Both the position numbers and the translations under genes were made by a program. The notes under the pieces were generated by a model that made no database searches, had not been told where the DNA came from, and saw only the letters and a list, made by a program, of their open reading frames with translations. Shown piece by piece: positions 45,033 through 54,364 of a DNA stretch of 64,000 nucleotides. The DNA is from Calothrix brevissima NIES-22 (GTDB lineage Bacteria > Cyanobacteriota > Cyanobacteriia > Cyanobacteriales > Nostocaceae): contig NZ_AP018207.1 of the NCBI RefSeq assembly GCF_002367995.1, positions 6,874,583 to 6,938,582 of the forward strand, read 5' to 3'. Numbering within the stretch: position 1 is the stretch's first letter; every line of letters begins with the position of its first letter.

Positions 45033-45590
45033 TGTTGTGAGATTTTGTACCCCTTGCTACATTTGGGGATGGCATGTCAAATAAAATACAAAAAATATCA
45101 GAATTACTACTATCTTCAAGTGCAAGACATACTTTGCATTCTGTCTAATCTTGTATAAAAGATAGCAGTCTTTGGTTTAATATAATTTCTAGGCTAACTC
45201 TGTGCCTCCTCAACTTAATCTTAGAGTTTGCTTTTAATCGGCTAATTTGTGGAATTTTACGGGAATATGCTGAGGCATATTTTCTCTGAGTAGTGCAAAA
45301 TATCGGTTTACACTGATTCGGAATGGCATCTATATTGGTTTAATTTTAACTAATTAACTACAGTATGCCAGCCAATATTAACTGTTACAATCGACACCAG
45401 AGTCTATAGGGAATTTTCAATTGTTTACCGCTACCGTAACTAGTCTCTAAATTTCTAGTTCTTGGCAAACAATCATACATATTCAATTATAAAACTGGGA
45501 AAAATACTAGATAATTTAGGCGATGAAACGGTAAAGAAATTTGCAATATTTTTACCGTTTACTTTTTTTCTTTAAGAAAGATTACAAACC
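45033..45590. other. Intergenic region between MOSC gene and hybrid kinase gene
   Basis: 558 bp, AT-rich, upstream of the signalling cassette. No repeat array, ORF or hairpin that I can support; it should contain the cassette promoter. Confidence 0.4.
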
Positions 45591-46376
45591 TTATGTTAGT
45601 ATTACAACTTCATCGCCAACTTGTAAATTTTTAGCAGTTGAGAGTTCAGCTAGCCTAGTATTAATACTTAATTTATAAAAATGATTAAATCGGGATAAAG
45701 CCGCCCAATCTGGTAAAGTGGCTTGTCGCTGCTGGACAAAGATTTTTTGAAAATTACTATCGGCTTTACCAGAATCAGGATTGCGGGTGGGAACTATACA
45801 GCGTTGACAAGGCTGAATTCCCAAAAAGCAGACATCACCAATGCGAAAAGAAACAGCAACATCGCTATTATTGCTAAATAATTGGTCTTCCCAAAACGCC
45901 GGGACGCCGCCAATTTCAATATTAGCCCGTAATCGCCGCCGCATTTGCGCCACAGTCATATCTGGAAACCAAGAAGCCACTGCTTCTAAAGTTGCTGTAC
46001 TAATTACAGTCGGCCCCAGACAGTTGCGATCGTCAGGAAAGCCCATCTGTAAATTTTGCTCTAATGTGACTTTAAAGCCAAAAAAATCACTGAGAGTTGC
46101 TGCTAGAGCCTGTATTTGACTATCTAAATGAAAATTGATTGGTGAATCGCCACCAGGAAGTTGCACAGATATAGTTCTTTGCGCCAGTGCAAATTCTGTG
46201 CGCAATAAATGAATTTTGGCATGGCGTTTACCATTAACAAAATTGCCATTTTCATCAAAAATTGCCAATTCGCGATCGCACTCTAGCGCCCCACTAGGGA
46301 GAACTCTCGCCTTCTCAACTTCAACACCATCCAACGACTTAATGGGGTAGAGAACAATCTTGGCTAAGTATGGCAT
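45591..46376 (-). CDS. MOSC domain-containing protein (YcbX/MOSC N-terminal type)
   Basis: The protein has 261 residues: an N-terminal MOSC beta-barrel domain (LAKIVLYPIKSLDGVEVEKARVL read in parts, CDRELAIFDENG, HLLRTEF) and a C-terminal MOSC domain (RRRLRANIEIGGVPAFWED, GDVCFLGIQPCQRCIVPTRN). The Cys pair in PCQRC includes the molybdenum-ligand cysteine of the mARC/YcbX family, which reduces N-hydroxylated compounds. No ferredoxin domain is fused, so electrons would come from a separate partner. The ATG at 46376 gives MPYLAKIVLYPIKS, a standard start. Monocistronic. Confidence 0.88.
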   Translation of the reverse strand: MPYLAKIVLYPIKSLDGVEVEKARVLPSGALECDRELAIFDENGNFVNGKRHAKIHLLRTEFALAQRTISVQLPGGDSPINFHLDSQIQALAATLSDFFGFKVTLEQNLQMGFPDDRNCLGPTVISTATLEAVASWFPDMTVAQMRRRLRANIEIGGVPAFWEDQLFSNNSDVAVSFRIGDVCFLGIQPCQRCIVPTRNPDSGKADSNFQKIFVQQRQATLPDWAALSRFNHFYKLSINTRLAELSTAKNLQVGDEVVILT

Positions 46377-46466
46377 TCTACAGAGTATTTAAGTTTGATG
46401 AAGTCAATAGTCAACAGTATTTCCCAGAAAGTCCCTCATGGGAAAACCCACAACCAAGTATAAAAA

Positions 46467-46506
46467 TTCTTCTCCTCTAGCCCCTAGCCCCTAGCCCCTA
46501 GCCCCT
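46467..46506. repeat. AGCCCCT tandem repeat
   Basis: Four to five copies of TAGCCCC between the MOSC gene and lepB. Confidence 0.8.
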
Positions 46507-46583
46507 ATTTCCCAGCTAGTTCGTAATCAGCAAGCAACTGCTGACTACAAACCAAACTTAACTTTAAAAATACGCTGTTAATT

Positions 46584-47222
46584 CTATCGATATAACGGTG
46601 ATTTATCTAGACCACCAATTTGATTGAGAGGCCAGAATCGTAGCACAGCACGACCAATGATATTTTGTTGCGGGACAACACCCCAGCAGCGACTGTCATA
46701 GCTACTGTTACGGTTATCGCCTAGCACCAAATATGAGTTTGGGGGTATGGTTTGGGGTTTTGCTAAGAAGGGTACTTGCGCGCCTGAGGTACAAACGTCA
46801 ATTACTGTAGTTTGGTTTTTGAGGTAGCTATCTTCTTGCAGGGGTTTGTTATTTATATAGACTTTGCCATCTTTCAGTTCTACTTTTTCCCCGGGTAAAC
46901 CAATGATGCGTTTAATGAAGGCATCGTGATATTGTTCTCTTTTTAACTCGTCTGTGGGCGAAAAGACCACAATGTCTCCTCGCTGTGGTTGAGAAAACTT
47001 GTACTTCAATTTATCTACAATTATCTTGTCTGCCTCCCACTGGTTTGGAGTACCATGCAGGGTTGGTTCCATAGATCCCGAAGGAATCCAACGTGCTTCG
47101 GCAACAAAAGTACGAATTCCTAAGGCTAGAACTATGCTTAATATAACGGTTCTACCTAGCTCTCCAATCCAGGAATGATCGGGTTGTTGACTAGAATTTT
47201 TATCAGACACTTGATTTTGCAT
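46584..47222 (-). CDS. lepB: Signal peptidase I
   Basis: A membrane-bound serine peptidase that removes signal peptides from exported and thylakoid-targeted proteins. The 212 residues include a single N-terminal membrane helix (RTVILSIVLALGIRTFVA, about 24-41), catalytic Ser50 in PSGSMEPTL, general-base Lys104 in AFIKRIIGLPGE, and box E GDNRNSSYDSR. The length fits the single-helix cyanobacterial and chloroplast type. ATG 47222. It is divergent from pyrC, 262 bp away. Confidence 0.95.
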   Translation of the reverse strand: MQNQVSDKNSSQQPDHSWIGELGRTVILSIVLALGIRTFVAEARWIPSGSMEPTLHGTPNQWEADKIIVDKLKYKFSQPQRGDIVVFSPTDELKREQYHDAFIKRIIGLPGEKVELKDGKVYINNKPLQEDSYLKNQTTVIDVCTSGAQVPFLAKPQTIPPNSYLVLGDNRNSSYDSRCWGVVPQQNIIGRAVLRFWPLNQIGGLDKSPLYR

Positions 47223-47484
47223 GAAATTGCTGAAGTAACGAAAAGATGCAGGTAATTAAATTGCCAAGGGGGAACTATGAACTATATTTATGAATTTTAA
47301 CCGCAGAACTCTGATTTGGTATTTATGTTGTCATTGTGACAGGAAGATACATAGATAACAATAAACTTTTTTTTAACCTGCGGCAAAAATTGACTACTAA
47401 GAGTGCAACCAAGTTTAACCTAAAAAGATAGTTCTCTGTTATGCCTAGTCCTCTAAGTCCTCTATCGCCAATATTTTTAACTCC

Positions 47485-48804
47485 ATGTCATCTGCAAAAA
47501 GTTTACTGATTCGCCATGCCCAAATAATTTTACCCAATGGGGAATTAATGGTTGGGGATGTGCTGACGCGCGATCGCCAAATAGTCGAAGTTGCACCAGA
47601 AATCTCCACAAACACAGCTACTATTGAAATTGACGCGACTGGCTTAACATTGTTGCCAGGAGTCATCGATCCTCAAGTGCATTTCCGCGAACCTGGCTTA
47701 GAACACAAAGAAGATTTGTTTACAGCCAGTTGTGCTTGCGCCAAAGGTGGCGTCACTTCCTTTTTGGAAATGCCCAACACTCGTCCGTTGACAATTAACC
47801 AAGAAGCTTTAGACGATAAACTACTACGTGCCTCCAATAAGTGCTTAGTTAATTATGGCTTTTTTATCGGGGCAACAGCAGATAATCTGCCAGATTTACT
47901 CACCGCCAAACCGACACCAGGCATTAAAATCTTCATGGGGTCAATGCACGGTCAGTTACTAGTTGACCAAGATACAGCTTTAGAGGCAATATTTTCGCAA
48001 GGAGATCGCTTAATTGCGGTTCATGCGGAAGATCAAGCGCGAATTAATCAACGTCGTCAAGAATTTGCGGGAATTCACGATCCGGCGATTCACTCCCAAA
48101 TTCAAGATAACGAAGCGGCATTATTAGCCACGAAACTGGCATTAAAGCTGTCTAAAAAATATCAGCGCCGCTTGCATATTCTCCACATGTCCACCGCCGA
48201 AGAAGCCGAGTTACTGCGTCAAGATAAACCCAGTTGGGTAACCGCAGAGGTAACACCACAGCATTTAGTTTTAAATACCAGCGCCTATGAGAAAATTGGC
48301 ACTCTAGCGCAAATGAATCCACCGTTGCGATCGCCCCACGATAATGAAGTTTTATGGCAAGCTTTACGTGATGGCGTCATTGACTTTATCGCCACAGATC
48401 ACGCACCCCATACCTTAGCCGAAAAAGCTCAAACATATCCTAACAGTCCCTCTGGTATGCCTGGCGTAGAAACTTCCCTCGCCGTGATGTTAACTGCTGC
48501 TAAAGAAGGAAAATGTACAGTTGCTCAAGTTGTGCATTGGATGTCCAAAGCTGTCGCTGTAGCTTATGGTATTCCCAACAAAGGAGCGATCGCACCCGGT
48601 TATGATGCCGATCTAGTGCTGGTAGATTTAGATACTTACCGCCCAGTCCTTCGAGAAGAACTTTTAACTAAATGTGGTTGGAGTCCTTTTGAAGGTTGGA
48701 ATTTGACAGGCTGGGCTGTAACAACTATTGTTGGTGGGGAAATTGTCTATGACAAAGGTAAATTAGATACCGCAGTCCGAGGTCAAGTTTTAACTTTCTT
48801 GTAG
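47485..48804 (+). CDS. pyrC: Dihydroorotase
   Basis: It catalyses the reversible cyclisation of carbamoyl-aspartate to dihydroorotate in pyrimidine synthesis. The protein has 439 residues, the length of type I dihydroorotases. Metal-binding DPQVHFREPG (HxH-type site), the FLEMPNTRPLT segment, GIKIFMGSMHG with the lysine that is carboxylated in the family, LHILHMSTAEEAELL, and FIATDHAPHTLAEK with the catalytic Asp are all present. The ATG at 47485 gives MSSAKSLLIRHAQIILPNGE. No other pyr gene is adjacent. Confidence 0.93.
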   Translation: MSSAKSLLIRHAQIILPNGELMVGDVLTRDRQIVEVAPEISTNTATIEIDATGLTLLPGVIDPQVHFREPGLEHKEDLFTASCACAKGGVTSFLEMPNTRPLTINQEALDDKLLRASNKCLVNYGFFIGATADNLPDLLTAKPTPGIKIFMGSMHGQLLVDQDTALEAIFSQGDRLIAVHAEDQARINQRRQEFAGIHDPAIHSQIQDNEAALLATKLALKLSKKYQRRLHILHMSTAEEAELLRQDKPSWVTAEVTPQHLVLNTSAYEKIGTLAQMNPPLRSPHDNEVLWQALRDGVIDFIATDHAPHTLAEKAQTYPNSPSGMPGVETSLAVMLTAAKEGKCTVAQVVHWMSKAVAVAYGIPNKGAIAPGYDADLVLVDLDTYRPVLREELLTKCGWSPFEGWNLTGWAVTTIVGGEIVYDKGKLDTAVRGQVLTFL

Positions 48805-48947
48805 TCCACCTTGATTTTCAAGTTACTTAGCATACAACTGTAAATCGTTACACTTCTAAGTGTTTGGTCAATCGTCAGTAGTCAACAATCTCTCATCTGT
48901 AGACTATTGACGATTGACAATTGACGATTGACTTTGGACTAATCAAT

Positions 48948-50129
48948 ATGACATTCAAAATCCTCAGTTTAGATGGTGGTGGGATGCGGGGAGTAATTTC
49001 CGCCAGAATCCTCCAAGAAGTTGAAAAACAGGTGAAAAAGCAAAAAGGTCAGACTTTAAATCAGTATTTTGACTTGATTGCAGGTACTTCTACAGGTTCA
49101 ATTCTCGCTGCTGGACTAGCTGTAGGTAAATCTACTACAGAATTGATTGATTTATACATCAACGAAGGTCAGCGAATATTTCCCCTCCAACGTAAAAAAC
49201 GCTACTATAAGTTTCCCGCATTTATCCAGCCAATTCTCGAAGCATTTTCACCAAGTAAATATTCTCATGATGGCTTAATCAATGTCTTAATCGAAAAATT
49301 GGGATATAAGAGAATCAAAGATATTGATAGTCCGATAATTTTGATTCTGGCTTACGATACCCTATATCGTAACACTACATTTTTTACTAATTGTCATCCA
49401 GATTTAGGCTACCGTTGGTACGATGAATGTTATTTATGGCAAATATGTGTAGCTTCTGCATCCGCCCCTACGTTTTTTCCTCCGTATAAATTAGAGCCTG
49501 TCAATAAAGAAAAATTTGGTGATTGGGTGTTTCCCCATATAGATGGTGGGGTATCGGCGAATAATCCAGCTTTAGCCGCACTGAGTTTGGCGATGCGCAT
49601 TAGTCAATCTTCAGATTTATTGGTTTCTCCGGAAACGAAGCGTAAATATAAGCTAGAAAACCTACAGATGGAAGACATCTCCATTCTCTCAATTGGAACC
49701 GGACAAACTGGCGAACCTTACCAATTTGAGCAAATACATAACTGGAAGCCTTTGGAATGGGCGCAACATATTACTGATGTATTTATGGAGCCTACATCTG
49801 AGATTGATAGCACGATTTGTCGTCAACTAATGGGTGGCTATGAATCGAAACGCTATTTACGGTTGCAATTTGACTTAAATGAGAGATTTAAGGCGAAACC
49901 AGGAGAAACACCTAAAGATACTCGCATCGTCTTAAAACCCCAAGAACGCACAAACCAGTATACAGGTAGAAAAGTTAGCGAAGAAATAGATGATGCTAGC
50001 CCGGATGTGATTCAAAATTTGATAGAAGCAACTGCTGCATTTATCGAGCAAGGCCATGCTTACGCTACCAGAAATGATTTAGGGCCGAAGGTCAAACAGG
50101 CGATCGCATCTTTTATCGCGATTAATTAG
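48948..50129 (+). CDS. Patatin-like phospholipase
   Basis: A lipid acyl hydrolase with a Ser-Asp dyad. From ATG 48948 it has 393 residues. The oxyanion hole is DGGGMRG (9-15), the nucleophile elbow is GTSTG (Ser48), and the dyad Asp is in HIDGGVSANNPA (about 199). A TTG at 48921 in the same frame lies within heptamer repeat DNA (TTGACGATTGACTTTGG) and is rejected as the start. No signal peptide, so it is probably cytosolic or membrane-associated. An intrinsic terminator follows. The physiological lipid substrate is unknown. Confidence 0.9.
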   Translation: MTFKILSLDGGGMRGVISARILQEVEKQVKKQKGQTLNQYFDLIAGTSTGSILAAGLAVGKSTTELIDLYINEGQRIFPLQRKKRYYKFPAFIQPILEAFSPSKYSHDGLINVLIEKLGYKRIKDIDSPIILILAYDTLYRNTTFFTNCHPDLGYRWYDECYLWQICVASASAPTFFPPYKLEPVNKEKFGDWVFPHIDGGVSANNPALAALSLAMRISQSSDLLVSPETKRKYKLENLQMEDISILSIGTGQTGEPYQFEQIHNWKPLEWAQHITDVFMEPTSEIDSTICRQLMGGYESKRYLRLQFDLNERFKAKPGETPKDTRIVLKPQERTNQYTGRKVSEEIDDASPDVIQNLIEATAAFIEQGHAYATRNDLGPKVKQAIASFIAIN

Positions 50130-50184
50130 TATATCTACGGACAAATTTCTTGATAAAGTTTAATTATTAAACTATTTTGCTGTC

Positions 50185-50209
50185 AATCTCGTATAAATAC
50201 GAGATTTTT
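50185..50209 (+). terminator. Intrinsic terminator after patatin gene
   Basis: AATCTCGTA and TACGAGATT make a 9-bp stem with a 4-nt loop, followed by TTTTT, 55 bp beyond the stop codon. Confidence 0.8.
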
Positions 50210-50650
50210 GCGTGTTTATCTTAACCTTTATTTATCTAATTTTATTTATATTTGAGATAGACTATAACTCATGCCTGAAAAAAGCAGATCAAAAAATTGC
50301 TTCATAGAAGTTGGTCTGCCTAAATTTGCTCGTTATTTATCTTTTATTGATATTCCTAGTATAAAAATATCTTTTATAAATAGAATAACTGATTAATTTA
50401 TCCTTACTCCGAACCAAGCAACCTGATATTTATCTGTATAAACAATGAACTTGTAGGTAAAAAATTAGTACCAATATAAGTTGTAGTGCTGACAAAAATG
50501 TATAAAATTTATAATTTTGGGCGTTTAGCTGGGGGAATGTAGGTATTTATATTCTCATACTGCCGTAATTTAAGAAAATACTTTGGATAAATAAATTTAA
50601 ATTTATTCTGTAAAAACTCTGTTTGCAGAGAAATACAACTCTATATATGC

Positions 50651-50926
50651 TTAATTTACACAGTAACAAAATCTGTGGTTTAAAAAAATTATTTGTTGTA
50701 TCGGGAAAATACAGCCAGATAAACTATTACTGATTGGCAAATTTGCATAGGAATGACCCAAAAGTGTTTCACCAAAAACAAACATCCCAATTATCAAAGT
50801 AATTTCAGGATGAAACAATACAGTGCCATAAAATCCGAGCATTTTAGCAATATTTGCCGAAAAAATCAGCACAATCCTGCCAATAAATCTTGCTTGATTG
50901 TCTGGACTGATAACACCTAGTAATTG
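50651..50926 (-). pseudogene. Possible remnant of a membrane-protein gene
   Basis: A 91-codon frame without stops, and without a good start, reads QLLGVISPDNQARFIGRI, then IFSANIAKMLGFYGTVLFH, then EITLIIGMFVFGETLLGH before it dissolves into AT-rich sequence. Two hydrophobic stretches joined by a polar loop look like protein sequence, but I recognise no family. The frame starts right after an in-frame TAG and no ribosome-binding site is visible, so a decayed fragment is more likely than a gene. Confidence 0.3.
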
Positions 50927-51034
50927 CTAATCACAATTTAGGAAAACAAGAAAACAGATGTGTAGTTTGGTGAGGTATAAGCCAATATCCATCTATTGCA
51001 ATCTTATTTCAATTGTGAAAAATATCGGTATTAG

Positions 51035-51115
51035 CTGTTGACTGTTGACTGTTGACTGTTGACTGTTGACTGTTGACTGTTGACTGTTGACTGTTGACTG
51101 TTGACTGTTGACTGT
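51035..51115. repeat. Heptamer array (TGTTGAC)n, about 11 copies
   Basis: 81 bp of perfect TGTTGAC units, same sequence and orientation as the arrays at 1924-1972 and 38551-38799. Confidence 0.95.
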
Positions 51116-51298
51116 CGATAACCCTTTGCAATTGCTATTAGCTGATGATTCATCAGCAATAAAGGATTTGATTGAAAAATAACATTCGGTATTTGGTTTT
51201 TTACCTATTTGATAAAAATCGGAGAGATTAAGAAAATTATGTTAATGAATGCAACTGATGAACGTGGTAGCGGTAGATAGCTAATCGCGGAAATAACT

Positions 51299-51799
51299 CT
51301 ATTTTTCCCATTCAGCACCCTGATTTTCAGGAGTAATCGCGGCGATTATCTGGCTAAGAGAATGATTAAATGCAGTTATTTTAGCTTGGCGATCGCCCTG
51401 ATTTCCATAAATCAAATTGACCGTTAAATAATTATCTGGCTGGTAGGGCATTCTTTCGGCCCATTCGATAGCAACAATTCCCGGTGTAACTTCAAAACCT
51501 TCCCAATAAGATTCTAAATTTAAATCAGCAACTTCCTGTGGTTCTAAGCGGTATAAATCCAAATGGTAAAGGGGAAGCCTTCCTTCTGTGTACTCATTAA
51601 CGATGGTAAAAGTCGGACTCACAATCGGTTCGCTAATCCCCAAACCCTTACCAATACCTTGAACTAAGGTAGTTTTACCCGCGCCTAAATCACCAGCAAG
51701 CAAAATTACAATCCCAGCATCCAGACATTGACCCAAACTTATACCTAAATTCACCGTAGCTTCCGCATTTTTTAACGAAATCTTGATTTCATTTCCCAT
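51299..51799 (-). CDS. tsaE: tRNA threonylcarbamoyladenosine biosynthesis ATPase TsaE
   Basis: TsaE is the ATPase that works with TsaB and TsaD in t6A37 modification of ANN-decoding tRNAs. From ATG 51799 it has 166 residues. Walker A is [19 protein letters not shown], followed by [21 protein letters not shown] and [10 protein letters not shown], the family's diagnostic blocks. A GTG at 51811 would add four residues. The start lies inside the yvcK-like gene (11-bp overlap at 51789-51799), so the two are translationally coupled. Confidence 0.92.
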   Translation of the reverse strand: MGNEIKISLKNAEATVNLGISLGQCLDAGIVILLAGDLGAGKTTLVQGIGKGLGISEPIVSPTFTIVNEYTEGRLPLYHLDLYRLEPQEVADLNLESYWEGFEVTPGIVAIEWAERMPYQPDNYLTVNLIYGNQGDRQAKITAFNHSLSQIIAAITPENQGAEWEK

Positions 51800-53159
51800 G
51801 ATGCGCACCACTGTACCAGCGAAATAACACTTTTGCTAGTTTTTGAGGATTGTGACGGACATAACCAGTCTCATCTTCAAATAACACATTAGCTGGGACA
51901 ATTCTTCGCCCTAACAAAGTCACAGCTTCTCTATCTAAAAACACAGGATGAGAATTTTGTTGGGCGTAGCGAATCAGTGATTTAGCTGAGGGGGATTTTT
52001 TATGTACTAGTACAGCATCAAATAGCTTACGATGATCGGTAGCCGCATCAATAGCGCGAATATGATCGGCAACCGTATAACCTTCAGTTTCTCCCGGTTG
52101 AGTCATAATATTGCAGACATAAATGCGGGGGGCTTTGGATTGAGCGATCGCATCAGCAATTTCTGGGACTAATAAATTAGGAATTAAACTAGTATAAAGA
52201 CTGCCGGGGCCAATAATAATATAATCTGCTTCTTTAATTGCTTTTAAAGCTGCCGGTAAAGCTGGAGGATTAGCGGGAATGCAGCCCAGTTTGACAATTT
52301 TACCCCCTGCTTTGGGAATACTCGATTCCCCTTCAATCCGCCGACCATCCGCCAATTCTGCCCAAAGACGCACATCACTGAGGGTAGCTGGTAAAACTTG
52401 TCCCCTGACTGCGAGAACTTTGGAACTAGCTGCAACAGCCCTTTCCAAATCCCCTGTAATTTCCGTCATCGCTGTTAAAAATAAATTCCCAAAACTATGA
52501 CCGCTTAACCCATCTCCAGCCCGAAAGCGGTATTGAAATAATTCTGTGAGTAATTTTTCTTCATCTGCAAGTGCAGCTAAACAGTTACGAATATCCCCTG
52601 GTGGTAATACGCCAAATTCTTGACGCAACCGCCCAGAAGATCCGCCATCATCAGCGACAGTCACAATCGCTGTAATATTCGCACTGTAGGTTTTCAGCCC
52701 CCGCAGCAAAGTAGAAAGACCTGTACCACCACCAATCACGACAATTTTCGGACCTCGGTACAAGCGATGATGGGCTAACAAAACATCAATCAGTTCCTCT
52801 TCGCCTTCTGGTCTAAGTACCTTAGTAATTGAGCCTACTGTACGAGTTTGTCCCCAAAGTAGCAACAGCAAGCCAAACAGCAGGACTAAAGGGCCGCTGA
52901 TATAGTTGGGTAAGATGTCAGTTATGAATCCTAATAACCCTTTGAGCAATTCTATTGTCCAAAAAATCGGGGTCAGCTTAATCCAAATAGCCAAACCCAG
53001 ACTCGCCATTAGTACGCCGCCAACACTAATGAGTAACCAACGTTTGATGGATAGTCCAGGAGATAACCACTTGAACCACTGGTTAACTCGATAGGGAGTA
53101 CGCCGGCGCGACTGCTGTTGCAGGGCGTGGAGGGCTTGTCTAAAAAAAACCATTGACAT
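51789..53159 (-). CDS. yvcK: Gluconeogenesis factor YvcK / CofD-like family (UPF0052)
   Basis: YvcK binds UDP-sugars and in Bacillus affects carbon metabolism and cell shape. This cyanobacterial version has 456 residues: an N-terminal region of about 120 with two membrane helices ([20 protein letters not shown] and [18 protein letters not shown]), then the CofD-like domain ([91 protein letters not shown]). ATG 53159 ([14 protein letters not shown]) fits homologues better than the ATG at 53183. The membrane anchor is common in cyanobacteria but absent from B. subtilis YvcK. Operon with tsaE; divergent from ruvC. Confidence 0.9.
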   Translation of the reverse strand: MSMVFFRQALHALQQQSRRRTPYRVNQWFKWLSPGLSIKRWLLISVGGVLMASLGLAIWIKLTPIFWTIELLKGLLGFITDILPNYISGPLVLLFGLLLLLWGQTRTVGSITKVLRPEGEEELIDVLLAHHRLYRGPKIVVIGGGTGLSTLLRGLKTYSANITAIVTVADDGGSSGRLRQEFGVLPPGDIRNCLAALADEEKLLTELFQYRFRAGDGLSGHSFGNLFLTAMTEITGDLERAVAASSKVLAVRGQVLPATLSDVRLWAELADGRRIEGESSIPKAGGKIVKLGCIPANPPALPAALKAIKEADYIIIGPGSLYTSLIPNLLVPEIADAIAQSKAPRIYVCNIMTQPGETEGYTVADHIRAIDAATDHRKLFDAVLVHKKSPSAKSLIRYAQQNSHPVFLDREAVTLLGRRIVPANVLFEDETGYVRHNPQKLAKVLFRWYSGAHHGK

Positions 53160-53329
53160 ACCTGATTCAAAGCAGTGGGACAAACAATAATTAACAGAAA
53201 ATGTACACTACCTGCTTGAAACAGCAAGCATAGACTGATGACAATTTTTCATTTTCTTAGACTTGGAGTAAGTTATTAAAGTTGCCAGCATCCCCAGTCA
53301 AAAACACCTGTGTAGTCAAAGTAAATTGA

Positions 53330-53821
53330 ATGGAAAAACGCATTTTAGGATTAGATCCAGGACTGGCGATTTTAGGATTTGGAGTAATTATCTGCAAACA
53401 AAATCCAGCCAAGATCCAAGACACAAGCGTGCAAATGCTCGATTTTGGCGTGATTAGTACGCCTGCATCTGCGGAAATGGGACAACGCTTATGTACCTTA
53501 TTCGACGATTTACACACCCTGATAGAGGAGTTGCAACCTGACTTAGTGGCGATTGAGAAGTTATTCTTCTATCGTATGTCAAGTACTATTTTGGTTGCAC
53601 AAGCTAGGGGTGTACTCATGTTAGTCTTAGCACAGCGCCGTCTTCCCTATGTCGAATTTACTCCTGCTCAAATCAAACAAGCGTTAACGGGATATGGTAA
53701 TGCTGAAAAATATGAAGTGCAAGAGGCTGTGGCTAGGGAGTTAGATTTAGAGGAAATTCCTAAACCAGATGATGCGGCGGATGCTTTGGCGGTAGCTTTA
53801 ACGGCTTGGTTTCAGATTTAA
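53330..53821 (+). CDS. ruvC: Holliday junction resolvase RuvC
   Basis: RuvC nicks Holliday junctions symmetrically during recombination, with RuvAB. The protein has 163 residues. The four catalytic acids are visible: D9 (GLDPGL), E76 (AIEKLFF), D148 and D151 ([13 protein letters not shown]). [11 protein letters not shown] and [11 protein letters not shown] are also family blocks. ATG 53330. No ruvA or ruvB nearby. A 115-bp interspersed repeat begins 10 bp after the stop. Confidence 0.94.
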   Translation: MEKRILGLDPGLAILGFGVIICKQNPAKIQDTSVQMLDFGVISTPASAEMGQRLCTLFDDLHTLIEELQPDLVAIEKLFFYRMSSTILVAQARGVLMLVLAQRRLPYVEFTPAQIKQALTGYGNAEKYEVQEAVARELDLEEIPKPDDAADALAVALTAWFQI

Positions 53822-53830
53822 TCTTGTTAT

Positions 53831-53945
53831 AAGTAGGGCGGTGCAATTAAACATAACTGGCAAGGGCTGTCATTTGTCATTGGTAAGGGTTTCAAGCCAA
53901 TTTACGTTTCGTAACATAGTTTGGTTTTTTTCCACCGACTTACTT
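53831..53945. repeat. Interspersed repeat copy B, uninterrupted
   Basis: Matches 8815-8974 in sequence order (AAGTAGGGCGGTGCAATTAA ... TTTGTCATTGGTAAGGGTTT ... TTTCGTAACATAG) but lacks the 51-bp insert found there. Starts 10 bp after ruvC. At 53990-54015 a variant of the 2670-2717 repeat follows (AGCATGGCAGTGCC, then AGTGCCCCTACA). Confidence 0.75.
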
Positions 53946-54364
53946 ACCAATTCAAATAGTCTTTGCGACACATCAAAATATGCTAGAGAGCATGGCAGTG
54001 CCAGTGCCCCTACAATCTGGCGCATTCTTTTTTTCAATTGGTATTACCTGTTAATAAATTAAGATTTTTGGTAATTTTTGCGTAAATCTTGTTTAATTTT
54101 GTAATGATTTATGCATTTTAACTATATCGGTACTATTTTCTTAATTAATTTGTATTAATTTCTGCTGTAATCTCCTGGAAATTCCGGATTTAACTGCAAA
54201 AAGTAGCATTTAACACATACTTACTAACTAATATATATTCTTATGATGTAAAACCAATACCCAAAGGCTTATCTATTAAAGCTCCTGTGTAAGTAATAGT
54301 TACAGCTATAATAGCTTTTTTAGTCTAAATTATTAATTACAACCAGCTTAATAGTACTGATACT
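53946..54364. other. Intergenic region ruvC / DUF3131 gene
   Basis: About 420 bp. Apart from the short GCATGGCAGTGCC repeat at 53991-54010 it is AT-rich; no ORF or hairpin that I can support. Confidence 0.4.

Larger units (their letters stand above)
50210..51298. other. Long gene-poor region, 50.2-51.3 kb
   Basis: 1.1 kb between the patatin terminator and tsaE. It is AT-rich, with one open membrane-protein-like frame (50651-50926, minus strand) and a heptamer array (51035-51115). Nothing else was recognised. Confidence 0.45.
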
